DNA of 64,000 nucleotides from CBDFLA01 sp965248915 (GTDB taxonomy: Bacteria > Pseudomonadota > Alphaproteobacteria > M2410), in the NCBI GenBank assembly GCA_965248915.1, contig OZ252216.1, forward strand, positions 3,224,001-3,288,000, written 5' to 3'. Positions 17,858-27,289 of this stretch are shown here, in pieces. The first letter of the stretch is position 1, and every line of letters begins with the position of its first letter. A program made the position numbers and the translations under genes. The notes beneath the pieces are model-generated. The model saw nothing but the letters and a program-made list of their open reading frames with translations, had not been told where the DNA came from and made no database searches.

Positions 17858-19209
17858 CAGAACCCGTGAAGAAAATCCTTGTTGTTGAAGATGATCCTGG
17901 TGTGCAAAGTCAAATGAAATGGGCACTGAGCGACTTTGAGCTTCATGTTGCCGGTGACCGCCCAGAGGCCATCGCGATGGCAAGACGAGAAGACCCGGCG
18001 GTGGTCATTCTTGACTTAGGCATGCCCCCAGATGAAGCCGGTGCAACGGAGGGATTGGCGGCGTTAGAGGAGATTCTCGCAATCAATCCACTGACCAAAG
18101 TGATCGTTGCCAGCGGAAACAGTGAACGAGAGAACGCACTGAATGCCGTGAATATGGGCGCTTATGATTTTTTCGCCAAACCCATAGATATGGACATCCT
18201 CAAACTTATGATTGATCGCGCGTTCAATCTTTATGACCTCGAGATAGAACGGCGCCAGGTATCGCAAAGCGGGGTCACTGAACCGTTTAAGGGCGTCATT
18301 GCCGCCAGCCCAGAGATGCTTTCCATCTGTCGTGGCGTTGAAAGAGTGGCGACTTCCGATGTCAGTGTTTTGCTCACCGGAGAGAGCGGCACAGGTAAGG
18401 AAGTGTTGGCGCGGGCGCTGCACCAGGCAAGCAATCGCAAGGACGGACCATTTTGTGCCATCAATTGTGCAGCGATTCCTGAGAACTTGCTTGAAAGTGA
18501 ACTGTTCGGACACGAGAAAGGTGCGTTCACGGGTGCGATTAAACAGCAGGTCGGAAAAATCGAAACGGCTGAGTCCGGCACGCTTATGCTCGACGAAATT
18601 GGTGACATGCCGTTAGCTCTTCAAGCCAAAATGTTGCGGTTTCTTCAGGAACGAAAAGTCGAGAGAGTCGGAGGGCGAAAAACCATCGAGGTTGACGTCC
18701 GGATTGTTTCAGCGACCAACATGGATCTAGCCGATGCGATCAAGGAAGGAACCTTTAGAGAAGATCTCTACTACCGTCTCAATGAGATTTCCTTTCATGT
18801 TCCGCCATTGCGTGAACGAACCGGTGACGTACTGCTTCTTGCCAAATACTACCTGGCAAAGCTAAGCGCGCAGTTGGAAAAGAAAGGCAAAGAATTTTCC
18901 TCAGATGCGATATCGGCCATCGAGGCCTATGATTGGCCTGGCAATGTGCGCGAGTTGGAAAACAAACTAAAACGTGCCGTCGTCCTCTCAGAGGGGCACG
19001 TGATCATGCCTTTGGATCTGGATCTTGAGGCCGTCGAGGGGCGGATCGCGTTCCCGACCTTGAAACAGGTGCGCGAAAGGGCTGAAGTCGACGTTGTCAA
19101 TCAAGCACTTACGATTTCTGGCGGTAATGTTAGCCAAGCCGCCAAGTTGTTGGGGGTCAGTCGACCGACTCTATACGAATTAATGAAATCTCACCGAATA
19201 ATGAGCTAA
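17854..19209 (+). CDS. prsR: PrsR, sigma-54-dependent response regulator of the XrtA system
   Basis: A 451-residue NtrC-type regulator. The receiver domain carries the acidic pair (VEDDPG) and the phosphoacceptor Asp54 (VILDLGMPP). The AAA+ domain has Walker A (GESGTGKE), the sigma-54 contact loop GAFTGA and Walker B (LMLDEIGDM). The C-terminal Fis-type helix-turn-helix is GGNVSQAAKLLGVSRPTLYE. It is expected to activate -24/-12 promoters of PEP-CTERM protein and envelope genes. I could not find a convincing target promoter of that type within the intergenic regions of this window. It overlaps prsK and is followed by prsT. Confidence 0.93.
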   Translation: MTEPVKKILVVEDDPGVQSQMKWALSDFELHVAGDRPEAIAMARREDPAVVILDLGMPPDEAGATEGLAALEEILAINPLTKVIVASGNSERENALNAVNMGAYDFFAKPIDMDILKLMIDRAFNLYDLEIERRQVSQSGVTEPFKGVIAASPEMLSICRGVERVATSDVSVLLTGESGTGKEVLARALHQASNRKDGPFCAINCAAIPENLLESELFGHEKGAFTGAIKQQVGKIETAESGTLMLDEIGDMPLALQAKMLRFLQERKVERVGGRKTIEVDVRIVSATNMDLADAIKEGTFREDLYYRLNEISFHVPPLRERTGDVLLLAKYYLAKLSAQLEKKGKEFSSDAISAIEAYDWPGNVRELENKLKRAVVLSEGHVIMPLDLDLEAVEGRIAFPTLKQVRERAEVDVVNQALTISGGNVSQAAKLLGVSRPTLYELMKSHRIMS

Positions 19210-19261
19210 ATTGGTCCGACGGTCGGCTGAAGGGCCAAATTGTGAAGAGAAGGTAAAGAAC

Positions 19262-22087
19262 GTGTTTCGCATTGGTAATTTCAAGTTCGTGCTCAAGCGT
19301 CATATTGGTTTGTCGGTTGTAGCACCATTCTTATTGTTCTCTTTAGTGAGTGGTAGTGATTCTTTTGCCCAAGCAGATGTGAGCCCGCGCTCGCAAAGAG
19401 AATTGGAGAAAGCTCGAAGCGAACTGGCAGAAAGTGACATCACAACAGCGCGGTTTCATCTTCGCAAGGCCATCCATGAAGATGCCAACAACATAGTAGC
19501 GCGCGTTCTACTCGCTGAAATATATTTGGGTGAGAACGATGGCGAGGGCGCCGAGAAGGAATTGAAAGCGGCAGAGGCACGCGGGTATGATCCAAATGGA
19601 ATCGCGGTCTCTCTTGCGAGCGCCTATCTTTTACAGCGCAAGTACCAAGACATACTCGATGATCTAACGATCGATCGATATTCTAACAATGTACGTAACG
19701 AACTTTCAATCTTCCGAGCTCAGGCCGCTTTTCATTTGAATGACTTCGAGGCGGCCGAAGCTGAGTTAAAAAGCTTGGAAGCAATTGGTGTCGAGACACC
19801 GCAAGCTCTCATCGTTTACAGTTGGATATTGAGAGCGAAGGGTGAAAGTAAGGCCGCTGAACAAAAGATTGACGAAGCCTTGTTGCGAATCCCGGATGAC
19901 CCAATGGCCCTTGTGCAAAAGGGTGAATTGCTCAGGGAGAAGTCAGAATTTGAAGCCGCACGTGAATACTACTCTCGCGCCATCGCCAAGCAACCATTCG
20001 ATATTGTTGGGCGCATAGGAAGAGCATTTGTGAGCATAGCTTTGGAGGACTTCGAAACGGCTCGAAATGATGCCGATATTTTGCTCGAGCAAATTCCCGG
20101 CTACCCATCCGCTTCCTATGTGAAGGCCTATGTCTTGATGCAGGAAAACAAGCTCACTGAAGCGCTAAGTGTCATGACAGTGGCGCGAAAGCCTGAGCTC
20201 TTTCCGAACGCCCTCTTCATGTTGGCCACACTTCATTTCAGGAATTCTCAATTGGAGCAAGCTCGCGCCAACGTCAATAAGTTTCTTTCGATTGTTCCAG
20301 ATGATCCAGAAGGCCTGGTTCTTTCTGGATCGATTTTTCTGCAAATGAAAGAAAACCCAGAGGCGATCAAAGTATTGGAGAAAGCCTACCAAGCCAATAG
20401 TGAGAACCTCCAGGTGGTGGCATTGCTGGCGGATGCCTACAATCGCGCGGGCCAACACGCAAAGGCCTCAGATCTATATGATGAAGCGACCACTCTTGAT
20501 CCAGACAATGAAGAGTTGCGTTTCAGAGCTGTCGAAGCGCGTATGCGAAGCGGCGTTACTGATGAGATTATAGCAGAATTGAGTGAGTTGGCATTCGGGG
20601 AGGTGGCTTCGGAGGCCGCCGCGACACGCCTTATGTTGGCCCACATGCAAATTGGTGATTTTGAGAAGGCCAATCAGGCCATCAATCGTGTTGAAGAAAT
20701 TACCGGGCCGTCAGCCTCAATCGGTAATCACCGCGCGTCCGTTGCTCTGGCACAAAGCAAATATGAGGAAGCCGAGGAGTTACTACGGTCGGCGATTGAG
20801 CTGGATCCAGAATTTGAACCCGCACAATTGAGCTTGGCTAGACTTTTTGTGTTTCGCGGAGAGTTGACTGAGGCTCGCCAGCAATTTGAGTCTATTCTTA
20901 AGCGGCAAGAGGGGTACCAGGCCGCACTGTTTGGCCTTGCAAATTTGGCAAAGACCGAGGGCAAAACAAACGAGGTTTTGGAGATAATGGCGCGTGCCAC
21001 GCGAGCCAATCCACAATCGGTTTCAGCTCATATGCGTCGGGTCGGCGAACTTATTGAAGCAGGGCAGAATGAGCGTGCGCTTTTTGCGGCCCGAGAGTTC
21101 CAACAACAGCTGCCAGAGGAGCCGGAGGCGTTTGCCGCCCTAGGTCAAGCACACCTCGTCAATGAACAATTCAACAATGCAATCGTGACATACCGCCAAC
21201 TCGTGAACCGTATTCCACAAAATCCAAAGGCATATGAGTTATTGGCGAGATCACTGATCGCAGCCGACGACAAAGAAGGCGCGAGGGTTGCACTCGATCG
21301 CGCTTTATTTCTTCTTCCAGATTATGATGACGCAAGACGACAAAGAGTGTTTCTCGAAAAGGAGCTCCGTGGACAGGAAGAAGCTGAGGCATTGGCAGAA
21401 AAGTTGTTCGCACACATTGAAGATCCGGTTGAACGGCTGATGGGTGTGGGTAGCCTCTTGATGGGTTTGGGAAATGAAACCGCTGGGCTCGACTATTTCC
21501 GAGACGCCTATGAAAATACTGGTTCCAGAGGGGGCCTCCTCGCTTTGTTCAATGCATTGACGGACACTGGCGAAAACGACAAAGCCGAAGAACTTGCAAG
21601 AAACTGGCTTAAAGACAATCCAGAGGATAGCGCTGTTAGATTCATCCTCTACAGCCGGTTGATTGAAATTGCAAAACTCGATGAAGCGATTGTCGAAGGT
21701 GAAATTCTGCAGGAACAACTCCCTGAAGATCCCATCGTCCTAAACAACTTGGCTTGGCTCTACAACAAGAAGGGCCGGGTTGAGGAAGCTGCCGTGCTCG
21801 GGCGACAAGCATACAATCTTGCGCCTGGTGCGGGGGATGTCATCGACACGGTCGGTTGGATTCTAAAACAAAAGGGTGAAACTGGAGAAGCCGTGACCCT
21901 ACTTACTAAAGCCTCGCGATTGAAGCCGGAGAATTTCGATATTCAGTATCACTATGCGGCAGTACTTGCCGACGCTGGAAGTAAGAACGAGGCTGTCGGA
22001 GTCCTTCGTGAAATCTTGAAATCCGGCGAGAGCTTCATGGAAAGGGAAGAAGCCCGCAAGCTTCTCAATCAATTGCAAACACGGTAA
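19262..22087 (+). CDS. prsT: PrsT, PEP-CTERM-system TPR-repeat protein
   Basis: A protein of about 941 residues made almost entirely of TPR-like helical repeats, with recurring patterns such as AxxLxPDxxxA (for example LEKAYQANSENLQVVALLAD). I place the start at the GTG 19262, which follows AGAAGGT; a longer frame begins at 19211. A signal peptide ends near GSDSFAQA. The family is described as lipoproteins (TIGR02917), but no lipobox cysteine is seen here, so this one is probably periplasmic or processed by signal peptidase I. It is the third gene of the prsK-prsR-prsT set. Confidence 0.88.
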   Translation: MFRIGNFKFVLKRHIGLSVVAPFLLFSLVSGSDSFAQADVSPRSQRELEKARSELAESDITTARFHLRKAIHEDANNIVARVLLAEIYLGENDGEGAEKELKAAEARGYDPNGIAVSLASAYLLQRKYQDILDDLTIDRYSNNVRNELSIFRAQAAFHLNDFEAAEAELKSLEAIGVETPQALIVYSWILRAKGESKAAEQKIDEALLRIPDDPMALVQKGELLREKSEFEAAREYYSRAIAKQPFDIVGRIGRAFVSIALEDFETARNDADILLEQIPGYPSASYVKAYVLMQENKLTEALSVMTVARKPELFPNALFMLATLHFRNSQLEQARANVNKFLSIVPDDPEGLVLSGSIFLQMKENPEAIKVLEKAYQANSENLQVVALLADAYNRAGQHAKASDLYDEATTLDPDNEELRFRAVEARMRSGVTDEIIAELSELAFGEVASEAAATRLMLAHMQIGDFEKANQAINRVEEITGPSASIGNHRASVALAQSKYEEAEELLRSAIELDPEFEPAQLSLARLFVFRGELTEARQQFESILKRQEGYQAALFGLANLAKTEGKTNEVLEIMARATRANPQSVSAHMRRVGELIEAGQNERALFAAREFQQQLPEEPEAFAALGQAHLVNEQFNNAIVTYRQLVNRIPQNPKAYELLARSLIAADDKEGARVALDRALFLLPDYDDARRQRVFLEKELRGQEEAEALAEKLFAHIEDPVERLMGVGSLLMGLGNETAGLDYFRDAYENTGSRGGLLALFNALTDTGENDKAEELARNWLKDNPEDSAVRFILYSRLIEIAKLDEAIVEGEILQEQLPEDPIVLNNLAWLYNKKGRVEEAAVLGRQAYNLAPGAGDVIDTVGWILKQKGETGEAVTLLTKASRLKPENFDIQYHYAAVLADAGSKNEAVGVLREILKSGESFMEREEARKLLNQLQTR

Positions 22088-22146
22088 CTTTGGGTGTTTT
22101 CGATCAGAGTCAAAGACAACCGGGCTGTGATGAATGGAGGGGCGTG

Positions 22147-23265
22147 ATGCCGATCACTGGCGAAATCCCCATTCGTCTCCTGCACGTGTTTCCAAGCTTC
22201 GAGGTCGGGGGTGCACAAAGACGACTTGCTCAGCTCGTCAATGGACTCGGAAGAGACTTCAATCATGTTCTTTTCGCCATGGACAATTGCTATGACGCAC
22301 TTTCTTTGGTCGAAGATGGAGTGTCTCTGTCGATTCTCGACCAGAATATTCCTTCAGGAACAATCCAAAGAGTTGCATCCTTCCGAAAGGCACTCAAAGA
22401 GGCAAACCCACACCGATTGATCACGTACAATTGGGGATCTATTGAATGGGCGCTCGCACGTATAGGAATGTCCCTACCTCACCTGCACATCGAAGATGGA
22501 TTTGGTAGGGAGGAATCCGAGAAGAGATTTCGCAGGCGCAGTTGGGCCCGTCGAATCATTTTGTCTCGCGGATCCACTCTCATTCTTCCCTCCAAACTGC
22601 TTTACGGAATCGCGCGTGACGAATGGAAGCTTGCCGAGAGCAAGATACATTATGTCCCCAATGGCGTGGACACGAATAGGTTTTCCACAACTCCCTCTCC
22701 TGCTTTCTTGAAAGGAAAGGGCATACCGGAAGACAAGACCGTCTTTGCAACCGTTGCGGGTCTCAGGCGAGAGAAGAACATCCCCCGTCTGCTCAAGGCC
22801 TACCGGGATCTGGCAGATAGAGAGGCTTGCCACCTCGTCATCGCCGGGGGTGGTGATTTACTCGACGCCTTGGGCCGACTTGTGGATGAATTCGGTATGG
22901 CACAAGAAGTAACCTTTCTTGGCCCCATCTCAGAGCCTGAGAGGGTGCTCGCCGGGGTCGATGTGTTTGTTCTATCCTCAGATACGGAACAGATGCCACT
23001 GAGTATTCTGGAAGCAATGGCCACAGGTCTTCCGATCGCAAGCGTCGACGTTGGCGATGTGAAAGAAATGGTCTCCGTTGAAAATCGAGGCCATATCGTC
23101 GAAAAAAATTATCACAGTCTATCTGTTGTTATGGAAGAGTTCGCCAATTCTCCCGCGCTACGTGCGGAAGTAGGCAAAGCAAATCGCGCAAAAGCTGAAG
23201 CGATTTTCTCAATGGATGAAATGATTTCGACTTACCGCCGACTCTTTTCGGCCTCCTCCGATTGA
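22147..23265 (+). CDS. GT4 glycosyltransferase
   Basis: A glycosyltransferase of about 372 residues. The ATG at 22147 follows GGAGGGGCG and gives MPITGEIPIRLLHVFPSFEV; an in-frame TTG at 22090 has no such site. The glycine-rich acceptor loop is VGGAQRRLAQL. The donor domain has KIHYVPNGVDTNRF, VAGLRREKNIPRLL and LSSDTEQMPLSILEAMATG. It belongs to the group of cytoplasmic enzymes that build the repeat unit, and may be the stp2-type enzyme of the locus, though the GGAQRR loop differs from what I recall for stp2. It closes the prs transcript; no clear terminator follows. Confidence 0.82.
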   Translation: MPITGEIPIRLLHVFPSFEVGGAQRRLAQLVNGLGRDFNHVLFAMDNCYDALSLVEDGVSLSILDQNIPSGTIQRVASFRKALKEANPHRLITYNWGSIEWALARIGMSLPHLHIEDGFGREESEKRFRRRSWARRIILSRGSTLILPSKLLYGIARDEWKLAESKIHYVPNGVDTNRFSTTPSPAFLKGKGIPEDKTVFATVAGLRREKNIPRLLKAYRDLADREACHLVIAGGGDLLDALGRLVDEFGMAQEVTFLGPISEPERVLAGVDVFVLSSDTEQMPLSILEAMATGLPIASVDVGDVKEMVSVENRGHIVEKNYHSLSVVMEEFANSPALRAEVGKANRAKAEAIFSMDEMISTYRRLFSASSD

Positions 23266-23547
23266 ATCACTTGCGATTCTTGCTGTCTTAACATTTCGCA
23301 TAATCATACTTTACAAAAATTTAACTGTATCTCCGTTTAGTTTGCAGTGTATTTCCGAAAAATGCAGACGTTCCAAAACACGGTTTCTTAAAGGGGGATC
23401 AGATATGGTTATCGCATCAGTGGGGATACTGTAACAATATTTGATCGGATAGAAATCTCGTTAGGCTTCAAGGAATTTGGCGAAAAGCAGTTGGTCAACC
23501 AGTTTTGAGTTCGCAGTGTGTAGTGTGTAAGGAGTTGAGTTAGTAAT

Positions 23548-26500
23548 ATGCGGAGAAGAAAAATTGAACTTGCGCGCGACTACGAATTGAACTTGTCTGA
23601 GTCCATTCAGTTGGAAACGACGATGCTCACTGATCTGAGCCCGTTTCGATCAAGGTACTCAAATCTTGAGCCCACCACATCAACAACATATTTTGGTACG
23701 GCTGGCACGGGTGAGATCGATCTGACGTCGACAACCCTAGGTGGCCTTGCATTGTGGCGGAGCGGATATAGTTTCTCGTCCCGAAAACAGACCTCAACGG
23801 TGACACAGACCAGCTCAAAGACACAACAAAGTGTCGCGAAATCAACGCCAGAGGACGTGAGCGGTACACCGCAGCCCTCCGATGACATTGATGGAGCGAC
23901 CACCGCGAGTGTCGACGACGAACCAACTTCCGGTACCGCCAACCAGTCTCCCACCGCCATAGATGATAGCTTCTCTGCTTCAGAGGACTCAAGAAATGCG
24001 CTCGCCAGCGTCTTAAGCAACGACCGTGACGCCGACGGTGACACACTCAAAGTCTTGACCAATGAAGGGACAACGTCCAAAGGCGGGATATTTGAATTTG
24101 TTGCTGGTGGTGGGTTTGTTTACACACCGCCTGCGAATTTCTCTGGCACCGATTCCTTTCAATACCAAATTTCAGATGGCAATGGTGGTACCTCCACCGG
24201 CACAGCGACCATCGATGTTGCAGGTGTCGCAGATGCGCCGAATCTGAACCTCACCTCAAGCGTACAATTTGCGCAAAGTGCTGATGCGTCAAACGTTTCC
24301 GTCCCTCTCGACATTCGCGCATCATTGAACGACAATGATGGCTCAGAAACTCTGAGCGTGACAATCAGCGGCCTTCCCCAGGGGGCAACACTAAGTGCGG
24401 GTGTGAAGAACGCTGATGGCAGTTGGACGCTCTCTCAAGGGGAGTTGGTTGGCGTGTTTCTAGATTTACCGCCCGAGGCGGTTCAACCGTTTCAATTGCA
24501 AATCGTTGCCACATCACAAGAACTGTCAAACGGTGACATTGCGACCGCAAATGGCGTCATCCAATTATCGCTTGCGGGGTCGCCAACCACAGGAGACGAC
24601 GATGGATCTTCCTCCGGTGGTGGAACATCAACCGGAGATACCTCAGACGGTGGCACTTCGACAGGTGGGTCAACCGGCGGCGACACCTCCGATGGAGGAG
24701 GCACATCGACAGGCGGAGGAACTTCTGCAGGCGGCTCGTCAGGTGGGAGCACATACCCAGGTTCAATAAATCCAGCGCCAACAGGTGGTGTGCCGGGACA
24801 AACTTATTCTGGTACCTTCTTGCAGCCTACGGGAGCCAACGACATTGTCGGCTTCCGATTGGAGAACAATACCGGCTCTGCTGACGGCGCCAATTATGTG
24901 TCGTTTGGTCAAGTCTTCGTAAAGGGCGATGTACCGGCAGGCGGGGAATTGGTCGTCGACATTAACGGCGTCTCCTATCCCGTCCAAATGGACGTGAAAG
25001 CAACACATGATGATGGATCAGCCAAACACGCGATTCTGACATTTCAGTCGCCGGCTCTTTCTTCCGGTCAACAGGCGGATGCCATGTTGTCCCTTGGAAC
25101 CGGCGCAAGCGGAAGCGCGATAACGGCGACTGACATATTGAACAATGGTTACAATGTCACCGTTGACGTCAATTTTGCCAACTCTGGGACGGTCAGCGTC
25201 GATGTCGCTCAGTTGTTACAAACAGCAGTGGCGCAAGGGAACATTGAAACTTGGATGAGCGGTCCGAATGCCTCTGAGTTTACGGTTTCAGCGCCGCTCA
25301 ATAGCCACTTGAATGCAGAATTTCATATTCGCGTTTTCGCCGATGGTGACGTGCGAACCGACGTCGTAATATCCCAGCAGTCCACCTATACCGGTGGCGC
25401 GCAAACCTACACTTATGATGTCAATATTAAGGATGGTGGCCAGTCTGTTTACTCATCCACTGGCATCAATCATCACCCCAATTCTATGTGGCACACCCAG
25501 GTTTGGGACGGAAACGGCGCGCCAGCGGCGTTCGTTGCCTATGACATCGCCTACATGGCGGCATCAGGCGCACTCGCCAGCTACGACACCAGCCTCGGCA
25601 TCAAGACATCTCTGCTTACCCATGGACAGAACGCTGACTTTGGCCCCATGGGCACGGGTACGATTGCGACGTACATGCCCGGGACCGGTGGTCGAGATGA
25701 CATCGGCATTCTTCCGCAATGGACAACGAACTATCTGGTTACCCAGGACCAGGCGGCTTACGATATTATGATGGGCAATGCTAACGCGGCCGGGAGTATT
25801 CCATGGCACTATATTGACGAGGCGACAGGGGAATACGTAAGCATCGTCGATCACCCAAATCTTTGGATGGATAGCAGGCAAACCGGTGGAACCGACGCTC
25901 TTGCCCAACGATACAACAGCGCTGGATCTGGGTGGACAACTGATTCTTCGCACAACCCTGATTTGAGCTATGTGCCCTATTTGCTGACGGGCGACCAATA
26001 CCATCTCGACAATTTGATGGCCCAATCGTCTTATCTGATGGCGCGCGTGGATCCAAATCAACGCGCAACGGGTGCGAATGGAAGCTTGTTCGTTGATATG
26101 GCCGTTTACCAGCAACTGCGTGGGTCGGCTTGGTCAATTCGCACAGTTTCAAATGCAGAGTTCATCGCCCCTGACAGTCACGCTCTCTCAAATGAACTGA
26201 CTACGATTCTGGGAGCCAATCTTGATTTTCTACATCAGAAATACCTGACCGATGGTTTCTTCAATCAGTATGGTGCGATCGAAGGGTTCTACGAGGACTA
26301 CGGGTTCTTCGGCAACAATCCTCCGGGCGTGCTTTCGCCTTGGACGCAGGATTTTATGGCCTCCGTTCTCGGCCTTATCTCCGGTCGTGGGTTTACCCAG
26401 GCGACAAGTCTTCTTGGCTGGTCTGAAAACTTTACATCTGGTCGCTTCATTAATGGCGACTCTGGTCTCGATCCGACTTATGGCAGCTCGTATCGTTTCC

Positions 26501-27279
26501 ATATGATCGATCCCAACACTGGAAATCCAAGCACGACTTGGGCCGAAGTGTTTACTGAGACTCAATCTGGCGGGAACTTGCACACCGGATATCCTTATTC
26601 CGGCGATTCCTACTTGGCATATTCGAGAGCGGCAGTTGTTGAGACAGTAAATGCAACCGGCAGCATTGATGCCATCGAGGCCTTCGGCTTCATCGTCTAT
26701 AATGGCGACAACAACCAAGCCTACGACCCATCTGTCACGAAGAGTTTCTATGGCACGGCACAATGGTTGACCATGCCAAAAATGTCGGACGGAACCTATC
26801 TCTCACAAGCGCAAGTCACGGTTTCGAATGGCAACATCAATGGCAACTCCTACAACGAACTCATCTATGGTGGTGTAAACGCCGACACGATCAAAGGTGG
26901 CGGAGGCATTGATTGGCTGTTTGGCAACGACGGCAACGACAACATCTACGGTGATGCCGGAAACGATATTCTATTCGGTGGTCGTGGCAATGACTTCCTC
27001 TACGGTGGTGCCGGTAACGACATCCTCAGGGGCGGAACGGGATCCGATACATTCGTGTTCGGCGCTGGCGGCATTGGCAATGATACCATTGATGACTTTG
27101 ATCTCGTTCAAGACCAATTGACCATTGACAGCTCTTATGCGTCGTCGATGGCGGAGCTGGCGGCCCTGGCGAGCAATGTCAATGGTGCCCTGGTCATTGA
27201 CTTTGGCAACGGCGACACGATCACGCTCGAAGGATTGTCGACGGGCGACCTGCAGAGCTTGGGGATCACTTTCGGCTGA
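23548..27279 (+). CDS. Large secreted protein with cadherin-like, central unknown and RTX calcium-binding domains
   Basis: A 1243-residue protein with no Sec signal peptide. A Ser/Thr-rich region (about 1-130) precedes a cadherin-like domain (about 130-226, including TAIDDSFSASEDS and VLSNDRDADGD). A second beta-rich domain is at about 230-348 and a Gly/Ser/Thr/Asp-rich linker at about 351-405. A large domain of roughly 670 residues follows that I cannot assign; its Trp/Tyr/His-rich helical stretches (SIPWHYIDE, DYGFFGNNP) recall alpha/alpha-toroid glycan-active enzymes, which is inference. RTX nonapeptide repeats (GGAGNDILRGGTGSD) lie at about 1112-1167. This layout indicates type I secretion, but no ABC or HlyD-type gene is in the window. 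It probably binds or trims the exopolysaccharide. Confidence 0.75.
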   Translation: MRRRKIELARDYELNLSESIQLETTMLTDLSPFRSRYSNLEPTTSTTYFGTAGTGEIDLTSTTLGGLALWRSGYSFSSRKQTSTVTQTSSKTQQSVAKSTPEDVSGTPQPSDDIDGATTASVDDEPTSGTANQSPTAIDDSFSASEDSRNALASVLSNDRDADGDTLKVLTNEGTTSKGGIFEFVAGGGFVYTPPANFSGTDSFQYQISDGNGGTSTGTATIDVAGVADAPNLNLTSSVQFAQSADASNVSVPLDIRASLNDNDGSETLSVTISGLPQGATLSAGVKNADGSWTLSQGELVGVFLDLPPEAVQPFQLQIVATSQELSNGDIATANGVIQLSLAGSPTTGDDDGSSSGGGTSTGDTSDGGTSTGGSTGGDTSDGGGTSTGGGTSAGGSSGGSTYPGSINPAPTGGVPGQTYSGTFLQPTGANDIVGFRLENNTGSADGANYVSFGQVFVKGDVPAGGELVVDINGVSYPVQMDVKATHDDGSAKHAILTFQSPALSSGQQADAMLSLGTGASGSAITATDILNNGYNVTVDVNFANSGTVSVDVAQLLQTAVAQGNIETWMSGPNASEFTVSAPLNSHLNAEFHIRVFADGDVRTDVVISQQSTYTGGAQTYTYDVNIKDGGQSVYSSTGINHHPNSMWHTQVWDGNGAPAAFVAYDIAYMAASGALASYDTSLGIKTSLLTHGQNADFGPMGTGTIATYMPGTGGRDDIGILPQWTTNYLVTQDQAAYDIMMGNANAAGSIPWHYIDEATGEYVSIVDHPNLWMDSRQTGGTDALAQRYNSAGSGWTTDSSHNPDLSYVPYLLTGDQYHLDNLMAQSSYLMARVDPNQRATGANGSLFVDMAVYQQLRGSAWSIRTVSNAEFIAPDSHALSNELTTILGANLDFLHQKYLTDGFFNQYGAIEGFYEDYGFFGNNPPGVLSPWTQDFMASVLGLISGRGFTQATSLLGWSENFTSGRFINGDSGLDPTYGSSYRFHMIDPNTGNPSTTWAEVFTETQSGGNLHTGYPYSGDSYLAYSRAAVVETVNATGSIDAIEAFGFIVYNGDNNQAYDPSVTKSFYGTAQWLTMPKMSDGTYLSQAQVTVSNGNINGNSYNELIYGGVNADTIKGGGGIDWLFGNDGNDNIYGDAGNDILFGGRGNDFLYGGAGNDILRGGTGSDTFVFGAGGIGNDTIDDFDLVQDQLTIDSSYASSMAELAALASNVNGALVIDFGNGDTITLEGLSTGDLQSLGITFG

Positions 27280-27289
27280 GAGCGCCACT

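Noticed and set aside
23266..23547. Sigma-54 (-24/-12) promoter for PrsR before the large RTX protein
   Set aside because: No GG-N10-GC pattern with matching flanks was found in the 282 bases.
26881..27045. Regular repeats within the large protein as a possible CRISPR or DNA repeat
   Set aside because: They are the codons of RTX nonapeptide repeats, in frame, with degenerate DNA sequence.
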